Assembly (NCBI GenBank): GCA_900323505.1 | Contig: OOIN01000015.1 | Location: forward strand, 310,001 to 374,000 | Origin: Ustilago trichophora | Taxonomy: Eukaryota > Basidiomycota > Ustilaginomycetes > Ustilaginales > Ustilaginaceae | Reading direction: 5' to 3' | DNA: 64,000 nucleotides | Shown: positions 10,600 to 21,482 of the stretch, in pieces | How positions within the stretch are numbered: the stretch's first letter is position 1 | How the letters are laid out: each line of letters begins with the position of its first letter | Made by a program: the position numbers and the translations under genes | The notes under the pieces: model-generated | Told to the model about the DNA's origin: nothing | Seen by the model: only the letters and a program-made list of their open reading frames with translations | The model's database searches: none

Positions 10600-13458
10600 A
10601 TGGCATCCACAATGGCCACGGGGCCTTCCTCGCTAGCTCACCACCAGCTGCCTGCTCATCCAGGCTACGCTCGTACCGCTGTTCCCGCAACCACATCCGC
10701 GCTCCCGTCGCGACCCAGACCAACATCCACCATCTCTTCGAAACAGCCAGCTGGTGCCGCAGGTACTGCCACCAACACCGCCGCTGCTGCTTCCTCCAAA
10801 CCCAAGAAGCCCTCTCTTCCACCACCGCCGAAAGTCATCATTGACTCGGAAGGGCGCGCTTTCAAGCGTGGCGACCTTCTCGGCCAGGTAAGCCTCACCT
10901 CCCCTGAATGACTCAGGATCCCTCTTTCTCGCCTCATTAGACCCCACGCTGATCAGAACTCTATCTTGTTTTGAATACGGTAGGGTGGATTCGCACGAGT
11001 CTACATGGCCTCGGACCCAGAAGGTCGACGCAAAGCATTCAAAGTCATCGCCAAGGCTGCCATTGCCAAGTCGCGCAAAAACCGACAGAAGATCCTCGCC
11101 GAGATCATGATTCACAAGTCCGTCGATCACATTCACGTTGTCAAGTTCGAAGACTGCTTTGAAGACGACGCTAACGTCTACTTTCGCCTTGAGCTCTGCC
11201 GCAATGGTTCTCTCAACGACATTGTCAGGAAGCGCGGGCCGTACACCGAGCCTGAAGCACGGTATCTTATGGTTCAGATCCTTGCCGGCACACAAAACTT
11301 GCACCAGAACAGCATCATCCACCGTGACCTGAAGCTCGGCAACATCTTTTTGGACGAAAAGATGCATGTCAAGATCGGAGACTTTGGCCTCGCCGCCTTG
11401 CTCAAGCATCCAGAGGAGAGGAAGAAGACGGTTTGCGGCACTCCCAACTACATCGCACCCGAAATTCTGTACGATCAGGGGCAGGGACACAGTTTCGAGG
11501 TGGATATCTGGTCCGTTGGTGTCATCTTGTATACCTTGTTGGTAGGCAAGCCTCCTTTCCAAACGCCAAAGGTCGACGAGATCTACGAGAGGATCAGGCA
11601 GAACGCATACGAGATTCCTGCCAAAGCGGGACTCAGTATCGAAGCCATCGATCTCATCACGCGCATTCTCACCCACAATCCAGCACAACGCCCGACGCTG
11701 GTACAGATCATGAACCATGCCTGGTTCTATTGCGGTCCTGTCCCTCTCTCCATCCCATCCACGGCTATTGAGGGAAAGCCGTTCCTCCCATCCATCACAG
11801 CTCGCGAGTCTGCACGAAACCTCGAGCTGCTCAAAAGACAAGCTTGCTGGAACGACCGCGCCGACGATCTGCTCGAAGATGCGGCTGCTGGCTCTCCAGA
11901 AGTGTACTGTGATGCCCAAGAGCCAGTCGAGGTCATCCTTGATGCTCGTTCGGAGCTCCAGCAGGCCGAACAGGCAGAAGAGAGGAGGGAGAAGATGGAC
12001 CGAGAGTTCAACCACGCTATCCAGCCCGAATCGCCCATCTCTGCCTTGCTCAAGGCTGGTCGACAGCCTCTCATCAAGGCTCCTGCACCGCCACCGCAGT
12101 CATTCGCTCGTTCCACCGCCAACTCTCTCGCAAAACAGCTCTCCTCTCTCACCCTCTCCCGTGGCACGGCAGCACAAGCGGATAAGGAGAACGCCAACCC
12201 GATGGCCCCTCCCAACCCACCTGCTGCTGCGGCTCGCCCCGAGTTCGGCCGAATGTATTCGCGCAATACCAACGTCGCGCCGCAAGATGAACGAGCCTTG
12301 GCGCAGAAGGCGCGACTCGTCACTTCCACCAGTGCCACAACTGCTACCGGTCCTGCTGGTCTTACTCGACCCTTGTCAACAGCATCGTCTCTCAACGAGT
12401 ACAACGCCCTTGCACCTTCGTCTTCCCGTGCTACATTGGCATCTGTGGGAAGCTCCACTGCCCTCGCCTCGGGAGTGAAGAAGACAAAGACGTCGATCGA
12501 GGTGATCATCTCCCACCTCGAGTCTGCGCTTTCTTGCCTCGATGCAAACCAGCTATACACACCTCCTTCGACATCCGCTGTGGACGCAGTCCGCTTTGTC
12601 GAGAAGGCATGCGAGTTGAACGGCACCCGCATCGTCCCCGAGTCGCCAAAGACATTCCTCATCTCCTGGCTCGACCATTCTGAACGATACGGTCTTGGCT
12701 ATGCGCTCTCCGATGGTACGGTCGGAGTCTATTTCCGCGATGCAACCTCGATGGTCCTTTCCGCATCCAAGCGATATGTCGACTACATTTCCACCATCCG
12801 TGCCGCCAAATCTAGCACCACCCTGGGAGGAGGCCGAACGGACCAGTTGAAACGGGAAAACTTCCTGATGCCCACAACTTCCCCTGCACTTGACGATGGA
12901 TCGGTACCCAAAGAGCTTCAATCTCGCGTCCGAGTGATGAAGTATTTCGAGAAGGAAATCATGGATAGACTCTACGGTGCCGATTCACCATTAACCTTTT
13001 CGGACATTGACCGAACGTCAGGGATGGTATTCGTTCACAAGTGGTACAAGACCAAAGATGCCATTGTCTTCCGTCTTTCGAACGGTACGGTTCAACTCAA
13101 CTTTTACGACCACACCAAAGTCTTCCTCACCCACGGCGCGCAAGTAGTCTCGGTGATTGAACCGCTGGATAAGACGGCGGGTGTACCTCGTATGACGAGT
13201 TGGACTCTGTCTGAATTTGTTTCCATCGCCTGTACCGATCGAAGCGCAAGAGAGGCAGAGGAAGAGGAACGTCGTCGTTTCAATGTCGAATCAGCCCAAG
13301 AAAGGACGTACAAAACTAGACCTGCAGAAAGGCGCAAAGTTCGCGGTCTCGTCACGAAACTTCGTTACGCCATGGAAGTGCTCCATACAACCGTACAGTC
13401 TAAACAATCCGCCGCCATGTCTAGAAGCAACAGCGGTGCCACGACAACCACAGTCTAG
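10600..13458 (+). CDS. PLO1: Polo-like mitotic kinase (Plo1/Cdc5 type)
   Basis: Ser/Thr kinase controlling mitotic entry, spindle function and cytokinesis. Model: join(10600..10887, 10984..13458), 920 residues. The N-terminal ~80 residues are disordered and Pro/Ala-rich. The kinase domain starts at about 90. The 96-nt intron (GTAAGC...TAG) falls inside the glycine loop: exon 1 ends in GDLLGQ and exon 2 begins GGFARVY. Further motifs are HRDLKLGN (about 210), DFGLAA, and the activation loop KTVCGTPNYIAPE (about 246) with the phosphorylatable Thr. Two polo boxes follow a long Ser/Ala linker: YALSDGTVGVYFRD (about 665) and FRLSNGTVQLNFYDH (about 790). At 920 residues it is longer than yeast Cdc5 (705), through the N-terminus and linker. 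A second in-frame ATG at 10612 is an alternative start. Confidence 0.95.
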
Positions 13459-13771
13459 GATTCATACCTCTCATAGTTCCTCATCATTCGCTTTCATTCC
13501 CACATATCATTCTTACAGTACATTTCTTTTTCTCTTATCATCATACTTCTCCACGTTACGCTTGCATCTGTTTCAATTGCCATGCTTCAATGCCTCACTC
13601 ACGCATCGTACACATCTAGATTGCGTCTGCTTTTTGTGTGGGATTGGTCTGATTGAAAGAGTTCGTTTTGACATTCCAGGCATCTTGTGAGACGAGCTTA
13701 GCTAAAGCCTTCTTGCTGAGGAGTTGTTGGGATAACGTCGTGTTTGCATTCAAACAAGTTGCCATTATGGC
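13459..13771. other. Convergent 3' region
   Basis: Gap of 313 bases between the stops of the polo kinase and the BTB/CAP-Gly gene. AT-richer, pyrimidine runs, no gene seen. Confidence 0.6.
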
Positions 13772-16700
13772 TCACTGGACAACCCAAACAACCTCCTGAG
13801 GCCTTACGAACAACTGGATCATTGACTCGGTGTCATTTTGATTTGCTTCTGTTTGGGTTTTCAACGGAAAGGGTGTATTGGGTGAGATGGATTGCCAGAG
13901 TTGACGACGTCTCTGGCAACGGTGTGGATTTTCCACGCCTTGGATTGGAGGGGTGGGGAAGTATTGTACTCCACCATAGGTGCCGTTTTGTAACCGGATG
14001 AGCTTTGCCCCAGATGCAAAGGTGGTAGGTAGGTGCAGTTGGATCCCGACCCAGATACCGGGAAGTCCTGAGACTGGTCCTAGGTAGCGCACTTGGGCGC
14101 GAAACTTGTTTTGACCTCCAACGGTCGGGATAGTTGCAGTGGGTTTGGGAATCGTGCCTCGAGCTGCAGCGGCAGGTATGCGTTGCGCGTTCGGCTTGCG
14201 AGTTACGGTAGAGGAAACAGGTGCCGGAAGGGATACGATACATGGAATACCCACGATCAATCCTATCCCCCCTCTGTCTGGAGAGATGGAACTTTCTTGC
14301 TTGGTCGGAGAAGCGGGGTGGTAGACAATGGTCTGATTCGACCCGGTCCTCGCTAGGGTTGTGTTGGATGAGAAGCGGAGGGTGTCTTGTTGAGCCTTGC
14401 GTACGTTGATGATGGCATTTGGAGGCATTGCATTCTGTGTGCTGCTGCCGGTAGACACCTTTCGTACGCTCCTCGTTGGCGTCACAGACCTTTTCCCCTC
14501 ACCCTCGCCCACATTCACCTTGACTCCATTCCCACGCTCCGCAGCAGTAGAACCATTACTGGCACTTCTGGCCCTCAGTCCAACCCCGGAATCCGTAGAG
14601 CTCAAACTAAATGTTCCACCAGGGCCAGGGGTGGCACGGAGAAAGGAGCTCTTGTGAGCCAGTCCCGCCCGCTGCTGCTGTTGGGCCGGTTTCGTGGTGA
14701 CAGAGTCGAGCGAGGTGCTCTGCTTTTGGGAGGCGGTGGTGGTGGGTGGAACGGGGAGACGCGGGGAGAGGGTGGATGTCGAGCGTGCGGGTCGGAGTGT
14801 TTTTGTTGGTGTCCGGTCGGTGTCTGTTGGAAGGGCGGTGAGGGGACGTGTTGGGGTGGAAGCTTTGTCCGTGGCGTTAGTGTTGGGACTGGCACTGGTG
14901 CCGCTCGTGCTGGGGAAAGCGTGAGGAGAAGCTGTGGAGGTGCTTGACTTCGCAGCTAGGCGGGTGGGAGCGGCGGTAGTGGCGGTAGGTCTGCTAACGG
15001 AGCGCGAGCTGACGATGCTCGTCCCGCTTGTGGTGCGGATTCTTTCTTTACCTGCTGTAGTGGTGTTCGGGGTGGTAGACCTTACGTTCGCTGCGGTGTT
15101 AGACGTCGTTGGTCTCACAGGTGTCGATCGTGCTGTACTTGCAGCTGGCGAACCAGCGACAGATCTCGCAGCTGCTCCATTGGTCCCTCCTACTCTAAGT
15201 GGGGTTGACGCCGTCGAGCTGGTACTCCTCCCAGCCACATTCGGCGTCGCACCAGCCGGCCGTGTGGAAGAGACGGAAACAGCCGAAGCCGTCGAAGCAG
15301 AGCTCAAAGTTCGGTGACCATTGACGACCGAAGTGCGTGCAGCGTTTCGATTGAGCACTGCCGCTCGCATGTGAATCGGTCCTGCTTCTCGTTCACCTTC
15401 ATCTCTCAAAGCTCTTCGCGCCATTGGAGATACTGCGCCATTGGACGCGCTCGAAGCTGCAGAAGCGGTTCTCAACCTACTGGGCGTCGCACCACTACCG
15501 AGAGAGGACCTAGGGGCAACGCCTCGAACACTCGAACCCGCCATCGTCGACATCGTCGTCGTCGCAGTGCTAGTCACAGAAGACGCCCTCCTCCCTCCTG
15601 CCAATAACCGACTTGGTGGGGCCGCAACCTTCGGCGCCTCTTCCGGCAAGACCAGATCCATCGTCGTCACCTCGAGCTCATCGGCAATCTCCTTCAAACA
15701 CCACCTTTCGAGCTTGTTGAAACCTGCCAAGGCGCGAATGTTGATCCATCGCTTTTTGAGATATCGCAAGATGCTTCGCCTTGCATTCTCAACCGCTTGT
15801 CTGGAAGATGCCACTTGGAATCCTTGCTCTCTAAGCAGCACTTGGCCCACCAAGATCTGGTAGATCTGCGCGGCTCTTGCTTCAGTAAGTCCGTCAATCA
15901 GCATCACTAGACACTTTTCCAGTACATCGCCCAACGATCCTACGCCATCGAGGAGATCGGACCAGGATTGGCTGGTTACGATCTGTTCGAGGTGTTTGTG
16001 GAGGATGGGCATGAGTCTGTTTTCGACTGTCTCTGCCATGAGACGAAGGGACTCGACCCATCGGGTGGATCGTTCGGTGTCTATGCGCTGGCCAACGATC
16101 GACAGTTGTCGCAAGACCGATACTACGAGGGTCGGATCCGAGGTCAAGCGGTCGGAGACGGAATCAACAATGCGATCCTGTAGCATCGGATCGAGGTTCC
16201 CCACATCTTTACCCCAATACATGCCGAAATGGGGACCGGAGACTGCGGCGATCGCGGGTTCTTGGAGCGCTTGCTCGCTGACATCTGGGCTAGTGGCGAA
16301 GGCGAGCGTTCGTGGGACGCGCTTGATGCATTTTCGGCAGGGTTGGGGGGAAGCGCAGTTGAAGCCATGGCAGAATTCGCGGTCGATGAGGGCTACTACT
16401 AGATTTTGAAGCGTTTCGATCTGGAGATAGGCCCCGGCACGCCACAGCGAGAAAGCCGTGGAGAGGTCGAACGTGCGATTTGAGAAAAAGAGGGTGCCCG
16501 TGTAGAGGAAGCCGAGAGTGAAGTGCAGCGAGGCTGGGGTGAAAGGCGGAGACGGAAGATGCAGGACGGGTGCTCGAGAGTCGGCGTAGGGAGAGAGGAG
16601 GAGCGAGGCAAAGTACTGAGAGCGCGAGGCGAGGATCATTCGATGGGTCGAGAACCATGTCAGTTCGTCGTCTTCGGTGTCCGACTCTTCGATGCGGTCG

Positions 16701-18217
16701 GTGTCGATGGTCTGTGCCAAAGAGAGAACGGACATGTTGGCATCTGGAATATCTACCATCTTGGATGTCCCTCTTCTACGTTTCCCTTGCCCACCGTCCG
16801 TATCGTCACTATCATCTTCATCGCCCAATACGAGCTTGACGTCCGAGTACAGCTTGCTGCGCCACATGAAAGTCAGATCCGAACGCAGCTTGTCGAGCTT
16901 TTCCTCGGGCGAAGCTTCCGAATCCGAGGCCAAACGATCCTCAAAGAGAAACTCGAACGCGTCGACCATCGCCTCTTCCCCCGTATACAGATACTGCAAT
17001 GTTGCTTCAAAGAAAGCCTGACTGACGCCTCCGAGACTGATCGGCGCACGAAGGGTGCTGGCATCACTAACGATCGAGCGAGTGTCTGTGAGACGGGATT
17101 CTGCAGCCGAGGTGACTGATGCGAAAGACGACTTGCGTGCAGGACCGCCGTTGGAGCCATGCGTCATCGTGCAAGATGTCTGGGAGAGCTTTGATGGCGA
17201 AGTGAGAGATGACGGATCTGCACGTGGGCGGGTATCGATCAGTCGAGAAGCTCTTAGACTGGTCGCTGGCCCACCTTCGCCCTCGCTATCGCTGGTGATA
17301 AAGCCTGAGGCGATGGAGCTGCCTTCGTCGACGGAACCCCTGCGCAGAGGTCTAGAGATGCTGGATCGGGAGATAGGTTTACGAAGAGACGGCTTTGTCA
17401 TTGAAAAGCTGCTGGGCGGAGCTGCCCCTCGAACCGATTTGCGAGGCTTTGCTGGGATGCCCGTTCGGGCAGACAGGCTGTTGGCATTCGAGGCGGTCTG
17501 TGGAGCACCAGTCTGTGTGGAGCTGGAGAAGTTTGACACCAGTGACAGTTGCGATTCGCTGCGGTGCAGTGGAAGAGACACCAGGCTGGCCGTAGATCCA
17601 ATGTGCTGAAGCTGAGCAGCAGGTGAGCGAAGATTCAAGAAACGAGTTTGGAAAGTGTTTGGCGCTCTTGCGTACAAGATGGCCTTGTGAGCCCATATGA
17701 GCGTGCCAGAAGATGCAGATGCAGATGCAGTTGGGATGGGTATCGATGATGATGGATGCGATGCTTTGAAGGTTGGTATCGATGCGCTGTGCTCTTGTTG
17801 CGAGCTGTTGTGTTGTGGGCTGTCGGAACCGGCAAAGGTAACGTGGCCGAGATCGGAATCAAGATCGGAGTGGTCAATGGTGTCCGATGCAGCAGCAGTG
17901 GTCCAGCAGACGTCGGCGAAACGCTCTTCGGCTGTTTCGAGAAGTCTGCGCATGTCGGCTCTCCAAACTTGTGTTGCTTCGTCTTGAGCAGCGCGAACTG
18001 GGTCATCGTGTTGGGCAAGACGGGTGGTGGATGGAGCTGTAGAGGTTCGAGATGGTCCTGCTGCTGAGCGGTCGGCGGTAGTGAGCTCGCGAGCGCCAGG
18101 TCCGCTTCTCCGAATAATGCTCGTTGTAGATGGAGTTGGCGTACCACTGGCAGGGAGACCAGAGGATGAACGACCAGGCTGTCCATGACGACTACTCGAT
18201 GCTGTAGGGCCGGCCAT
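13772..18217 (-). CDS. BTB/POZ protein with C-terminal CAP-Gly domain (probable 3n intron)
   Basis: Likely cytoskeletal adaptor: BTB domains mediate dimerisation or Cullin-3 binding, and CAP-Gly domains bind microtubule or EB1-type C-termini. Unspliced frame 1481 residues; preferred model complement(join(13772..13813, 13937..18217)), 1440 residues. A first, interrupted BTB-like unit runs from LIWAHKAILYARAPNTF (about 172) to ATLQYLYTGEEA (about 405). A second BTB has SDVKLVLGDEDD, STHRMILASRSQYF and FTLGFLYTGTLFF (about 450-600), followed by a Cys cluster (CHGFNC...CRKC). About 600 disordered Ser/Thr/Ala residues precede the CAP-Gly domain (VRYLGPVSGLPGIWVGIQL, NGTYGGVQYF). Removing the 123-nt intron restores the family ending G-L-F-V-R-P-x-x-V. 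The long disordered linker is typical of smut proteins. Confidence 0.8.
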   Translation of the reverse strand: MAGPTASSSRHGQPGRSSSGLPASGTPTPSTTSIIRRSGPGARELTTADRSAAGPSRTSTAPSTTRLAQHDDPVRAAQDEATQVWRADMRRLLETAEERFADVCWTTAAASDTIDHSDLDSDLGHVTFAGSDSPQHNSSQQEHSASIPTFKASHPSSSIPIPTASASASSGTLIWAHKAILYARAPNTFQTRFLNLRSPAAQLQHIGSTASLVSLPLHRSESQLSLVSNFSSSTQTGAPQTASNANSLSARTGIPAKPRKSVRGAAPPSSFSMTKPSLRKPISRSSISRPLRRGSVDEGSSIASGFITSDSEGEGGPATSLRASRLIDTRPRADPSSLTSPSKLSQTSCTMTHGSNGGPARKSSFASVTSAAESRLTDTRSIVSDASTLRAPISLGGVSQAFFEATLQYLYTGEEAMVDAFEFLFEDRLASDSEASPEEKLDKLRSDLTFMWRSKLYSDVKLVLGDEDDSDDTDGGQGKRRRGTSKMVDIPDANMSVLSLAQTIDTDRIEESDTEDDELTWFSTHRMILASRSQYFASLLLSPYADSRAPVLHLPSPPFTPASLHFTLGFLYTGTLFFSNRTFDLSTAFSLWRAGAYLQIETLQNLVVALIDREFCHGFNCASPQPCRKCIKRVPRTLAFATSPDVSEQALQEPAIAAVSGPHFGMYWGKDVGNLDPMLQDRIVDSVSDRLTSDPTLVVSVLRQLSIVGQRIDTERSTRWVESLRLMAETVENRLMPILHKHLEQIVTSQSWSDLLDGVGSLGDVLEKCLVMLIDGLTEARAAQIYQILVGQVLLREQGFQVASSRQAVENARRSILRYLKKRWINIRALAGFNKLERWCLKEIADELEVTTMDLVLPEEAPKVAAPPSRLLAGGRRASSVTSTATTTMSTMAGSSVRGVAPRSSLGSGATPSRLRTASAASSASNGAVSPMARRALRDEGEREAGPIHMRAAVLNRNAARTSVVNGHRTLSSASTASAVSVSSTRPAGATPNVAGRSTSSTASTPLRVGGTNGAAARSVAGSPAASTARSTPVRPTTSNTAANVRSTTPNTTTAGKERIRTTSGTSIVSSRSVSRPTATTAAPTRLAAKSSTSTASPHAFPSTSGTSASPNTNATDKASTPTRPLTALPTDTDRTPTKTLRPARSTSTLSPRLPVPPTTTASQKQSTSLDSVTTKPAQQQQRAGLAHKSSFLRATPGPGGTFSLSSTDSGVGLRARSASNGSTAAERGNGVKVNVGEGEGKRSVTPTRSVRKVSTGSSTQNAMPPNAIINVRKAQQDTLRFSSNTTLARTGSNQTIVYHPASPTKQESSISPDRGGIGLIVGIPCIVSLPAPVSSTVTRKPNAQRIPAAAARGTIPKPTATIPTVGGQNKFRAQVRYLGPVSGLPGIWVGIQLHLPTTFASGAKLIRLQNGTYGGVQYFPTPPIQGVENPHRCQRRRQLWQSISPNTPFPLKTQTEANQNDTESMIQLFVRPQEVVWVVQ
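13814..13936 (-). other. Predicted frame-neutral intron inside the CAP-Gly domain
   Basis: On the minus strand, GTGGAA at 13936 to CAG at 13814, 123 nt (41 codons), with no stop in frame. Without it the protein reads ...PPIQG then LFVRPQEV, the canonical CAP-Gly end; with it 41 unrelated residues are inserted. The donor is weak and I see no strong branch site, so the case rests on the protein motif. Confidence 0.6.
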
Positions 18218-18989
18218 GATGAGCTAGCTAGCTCGACAGACGTCGAGTTAAGATGCTGGCGGTCCGCGTCGCTTGCTTGTTTGTGTTGAAGTGAGTGAAA
18301 GAGCGAGCATCAAGGGCGTAGATGGGTTGGTGGTGCTGCTGCTGCTAGAAGCGTCCTGATCAGAGTAGAATGCGATGCCACGGAAGGCGGGTATACTAGA
18401 TAGCGGAACGAATCCCTATAAGCGTGAGAAAGAGTACGGACCAGCCGATGTGTTGTCAGCACTCTTGGGATGATCCGACAGTATTCTTTGTCAACTTCTT
18501 GGTGGTGATAGGGGATGCCAAGTGGGCCGAATGCAGCAAGCTGTCACCGCACCACTACTTCTTGGGAAAGGGTCCAAGCAGATTTCAAAATGCACAGACA
18601 AGCGTGTGTGTGTTGGTCTCTACAGCCTTGATTTTCCCAAATCCACACACACACAAACACGCACACGCACGCTTCTCAAACACTGCTAGAATTTTAAGCT
18701 TTTCACAAAAGCTTTGCAACAAGATCTTGCACCCTGTCCAAAGCACACAAGTCCGGATCAAGGTCGAGCTCTAGCGCAGCAGCAAATGAACACACAGCAA
18801 CACAGCAAGTTTCAGCCACACCACATACGGCCAAGCAATGACACAGACGCCTCTAAAAGCGGATGATCAGCAGATTGCTGCATTTCGGCAACGACGAATC
18901 CAATTATTGATAAATGAATTGGCGACAATCCTGGAATCATGATGCTACTTCATGCTTCGACACTTTTGAATTTTTTCGATTGGTCTGAT
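18218..18989. other. Intergenic with simple repeats
   Basis: Promoter region of the BTB/CAP-Gly gene and 3' flank of SWP1. It contains a CA-rich run (about 18645-18672) and a perfect 8-bp inverted repeat AAGCTTTT-CAC-AAAAGCTT (18696-18714). No gene seen. Confidence 0.6.
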
Positions 18990-20084
18990 CTACGAAGAAA
19001 CTGCGAGCCTCTTCTTTCTCAATTCGCCCAATGCTGATCTGCCGACAACAACTGTCACCAATCCAGCACCCAACAGCAGCGGCAACATCTGGAAGAGCGT
19101 CAAACTGATCCAGTACTTGACAGCCAGACCCTCCAGTCCCGCCAACGCAACAAAGAGGACCAACGCCTTGGAGCTCGGCGACTGGATCTCGGGCTTAATG
19201 ACACCCAGAGCGGCGAGGAGGAAGATCCAGGGAACGGCGGCGGTGATGAGCGAGGCGAGACCGCTGATCTTGGTGCTTGGCATGGTTTCGGTGGGCGGGA
19301 CGCCGAAGGTGTGTTTGTGCTCGGGGAGGCCGTGGAATCCCTGGTCACGCTTGGCTTTTTGACGAGCGGTGAGCGTGGAGGAGGCGGAGGAGAGAGCGGC
19401 TTCTGCGAGTGCTGTTGGTGGGGTCAGGGTGAGAAGGGGAAGAGAGAGCGGCGAGTAGGCGCCTTCCGAGGCCGAGGTGGTAGGGAAGTTGGCGATCAGA
19501 AGCGAGAGGGTGAGAGGAGAAGAGGCTCGCAGGAGTGGTGCTGGAATCCTGTCCATTCTCTGTAAAGTCGCATTGAAGCAGTCAAACACAGTGTTAGCGA
19601 ACGTCCACCAGCGCAAGAGGCAATGAGGTCAACGGAAGAGAGAGCTTACCAAGTTCCACGACACCTTTCCAGAACTAGCCTTGACAGCGACCGGCCAAGC
19701 GTGCGAGGCATCCTCCTGGTCATCATCCGCAGCAAGCACCACAAACGCCTGATGAGGCACGTGCTCCTTCCCCAGCGCAGGTCCATCCTTCTTAGCCGCC
19801 TTGTTTCCGGCCTCCTCCACACCGAGGCTGAAGGTAAGTCTGATCACATCATCGTTTTCCAGCTGGGTTGGGCTGGCAAGGTCGAAAGGCGCCTTGTTCT
19901 GCGAGTAGTCCGAGTGCGTCGAGAACTCTTTGGAGAGACGTGACGAGCCATCGACCGTGGAGAGGGCGAGCTTGGCCGATTTGAGAACGTAGCTCAGCTT
20001 GGGTTCTGCCAGTGCTGCGTGGGTCTGGATGACCAGCAGCAAGGATAGGAGGAGCGTTGAAAGGAGGAAGGATATTGACCGCAT
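18990..20084 (-). CDS. SWP1: Oligosaccharyltransferase subunit Swp1 / ribophorin II
   Basis: Subunit of the ER complex that transfers the lipid-linked glycan to Asn of nascent proteins. Model: complement(join(18990..19559, 19650..20084)), 334 residues. An N-terminal signal peptide (residues 1-23, SISFLLSTLLLSLLLVIQTH) leads into a lumenal beta-rich region (LSYVLKSAKLALS, FDLASPTQLENDDVIRLTF). Exon 2 carries PHTFGVPP-like EHKHTFGVPPTETMP and three C-terminal membrane helices (IFLLAALGV, LVLFVALAGL, LLLGAGLVTVV) with a short basic tail, the ribophorin II layout. The 90-nt intron has GTAAGC, branch CTAAC and CAG; joining gives NL-RMDRIPAPLL without frame change. It is divergent from RPS20, 561 bases apart, so both may share regulation with growth. 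Confidence 0.88.
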
Positions 20085-20645
20085 CGTTGCATGAATCTCT
20101 CGTGTACGAGGATCGAAAGAGAGAATGTGTGTATGTGGGAAGGGATTGAGGGTGATGGTGAGGATGGTGACGAAAACTGGAGGCTGAGCTGGGCAAAGTG
20201 TCGATTTCGGCGCTGGCGCGTGCACGCAACGTTGCCGAATCCGCTGCTGGTCTTCTCGACCAGACTTGCCAGGCTGGAAGCTGCGATTCTTCCAAAAACC
20301 GCGTCTGATGATGCCGTGCGAGTGCGATATCAATTCAAAATCGAAATTCTTCTCTTCCCGATTCAAAGACGAAACCCGATCGATGGTCCTTGGCGAGCTG
20401 CTGCGGCAAGTTCGATTTCTGATTGGCTGCTGGTCTGATTCTTTCGACGACGGCGCGTGATCCGGCTCCGAAAAAGGAAGAGCAGCAGCCAATTCGAATT
20501 TTGTTCTTCCACTGCCCAATCAAACCTCCTTCTTTCCTCTCCTCATACTACTTTTTTTACTGACTTAGTATACCTTGGTCACCGCTGGTTTTCATCTTCC
20601 TTCATACATCAACCTCAATCCCCCCCTCATACAAATCTATTCAAG
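20085..20645. promoter_or_regulatory. Shared divergent promoter region of SWP1 and RPS20
   Basis: 561 bases separating the two ATGs. It has long pyrimidine runs next to the RPS20 start (about 20530-20640), usual for ribosomal protein genes. I cannot name a specific factor site with confidence. Confidence 0.5.
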
Positions 20646-21131
20646 ATGAGCTACGTCGCCAAGGACAAGGATGTCGATGCTTCGGCCCCTGCTGCCAAGA
20701 TCCACAAGATCCGCATCACCCTCACCTCCCGAAACGTTAAGAACCTCGAGAAGGGTAAGCATTCAGCAATCTTTCTACCAATTTCATCTCGTTGATGGAG
20801 AAGCATCGTATTAACTTTCTTGATCCCGTTTCTCTTTGCCGTTGTTTTTTCTTGTTGCCGTGGTACAATAGTCTGCTCCGACCTTGTCAACCGATCCAAG
20901 GACAAGCAGCTCCGCGTCAAGGGTCCCGTTCGTCTCCCTACCAAGGTCCTCACCCACACCACCCGCAAGTCCCCTTGCGGTGAGGGTTCCAAGACCTGGG
21001 ACCACTTTGAGATGCGCATCCACAAGCGTCTCATCGACCTCCACTCGCCCTCCGAGATCGTTAAGCAGATCACCTCGATCTCGCTCGAGCCCGGTGTCGA
21101 GGTCGAGGTCACCATCCTCTCCTCCAACTAA
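20646..21131 (+). CDS. RPS20: 40S ribosomal protein uS10 (Rps20)
   Basis: Small-subunit ribosomal protein of the head domain. Model: join(20646..20754, 20872..21131), 122 residues, the normal length. Exon 1 encodes [16 protein letters not shown]; after a 117-nt intron (GTAAGC, branch TTAAC, TAG) exon 2 gives [42 protein letters not shown] and the family end [20 protein letters not shown]. The phase-1 junction (G plus TC) gives Val, as in other eukaryotic uS10 proteins. I looked in the intron for C/D snoRNA boxes and found none convincing. Confidence 0.97.
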
Positions 21132-21482
21132 GCATCCACTCTTACTGTCTCTGTAAGATGGTCGTTGTGGTTGTTGATGAGGAGGTGTAGGTGTGCGTTT
21201 GTGACGTTTCAACTTTTCTCCAAAAAGGGTGTGCGATCAAGGTGTTGGACCAAAAAGTGGATACGCCTTCGCTGTGCGTCGTTCACGGAATGGACAGCAT
21301 CGATTCAACGGATCGCTTCCCACTGGCCCGCAATGGGTTTTACGAAATATCACGACTACCTCCCTTTTTACTTCCTCAACTTTTCAATCTGACTGTGCAT
21401 GTGTGGGCTAGAGAATGTGTAAGGTGTGCTGATACGTAGGTTTATGAGTATTGCTGGGAGAGGATGACGTGGACAAGCACCT
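21132..21482. other. Convergent 3' region of RPS20 and COG8
   Basis: About 350 bases between stop codons; no coding or RNA feature seen. Confidence 0.6.

Noticed and set aside
10633..12015. 460-codon minus-strand frame over the polo kinase
   Set aside because: Antisense shadow of a well-supported gene.
20755..20871. snoRNA in the RPS20 intron
   Set aside because: A TTGATGG resembles a C box, but there is no matching D box or terminal stem.
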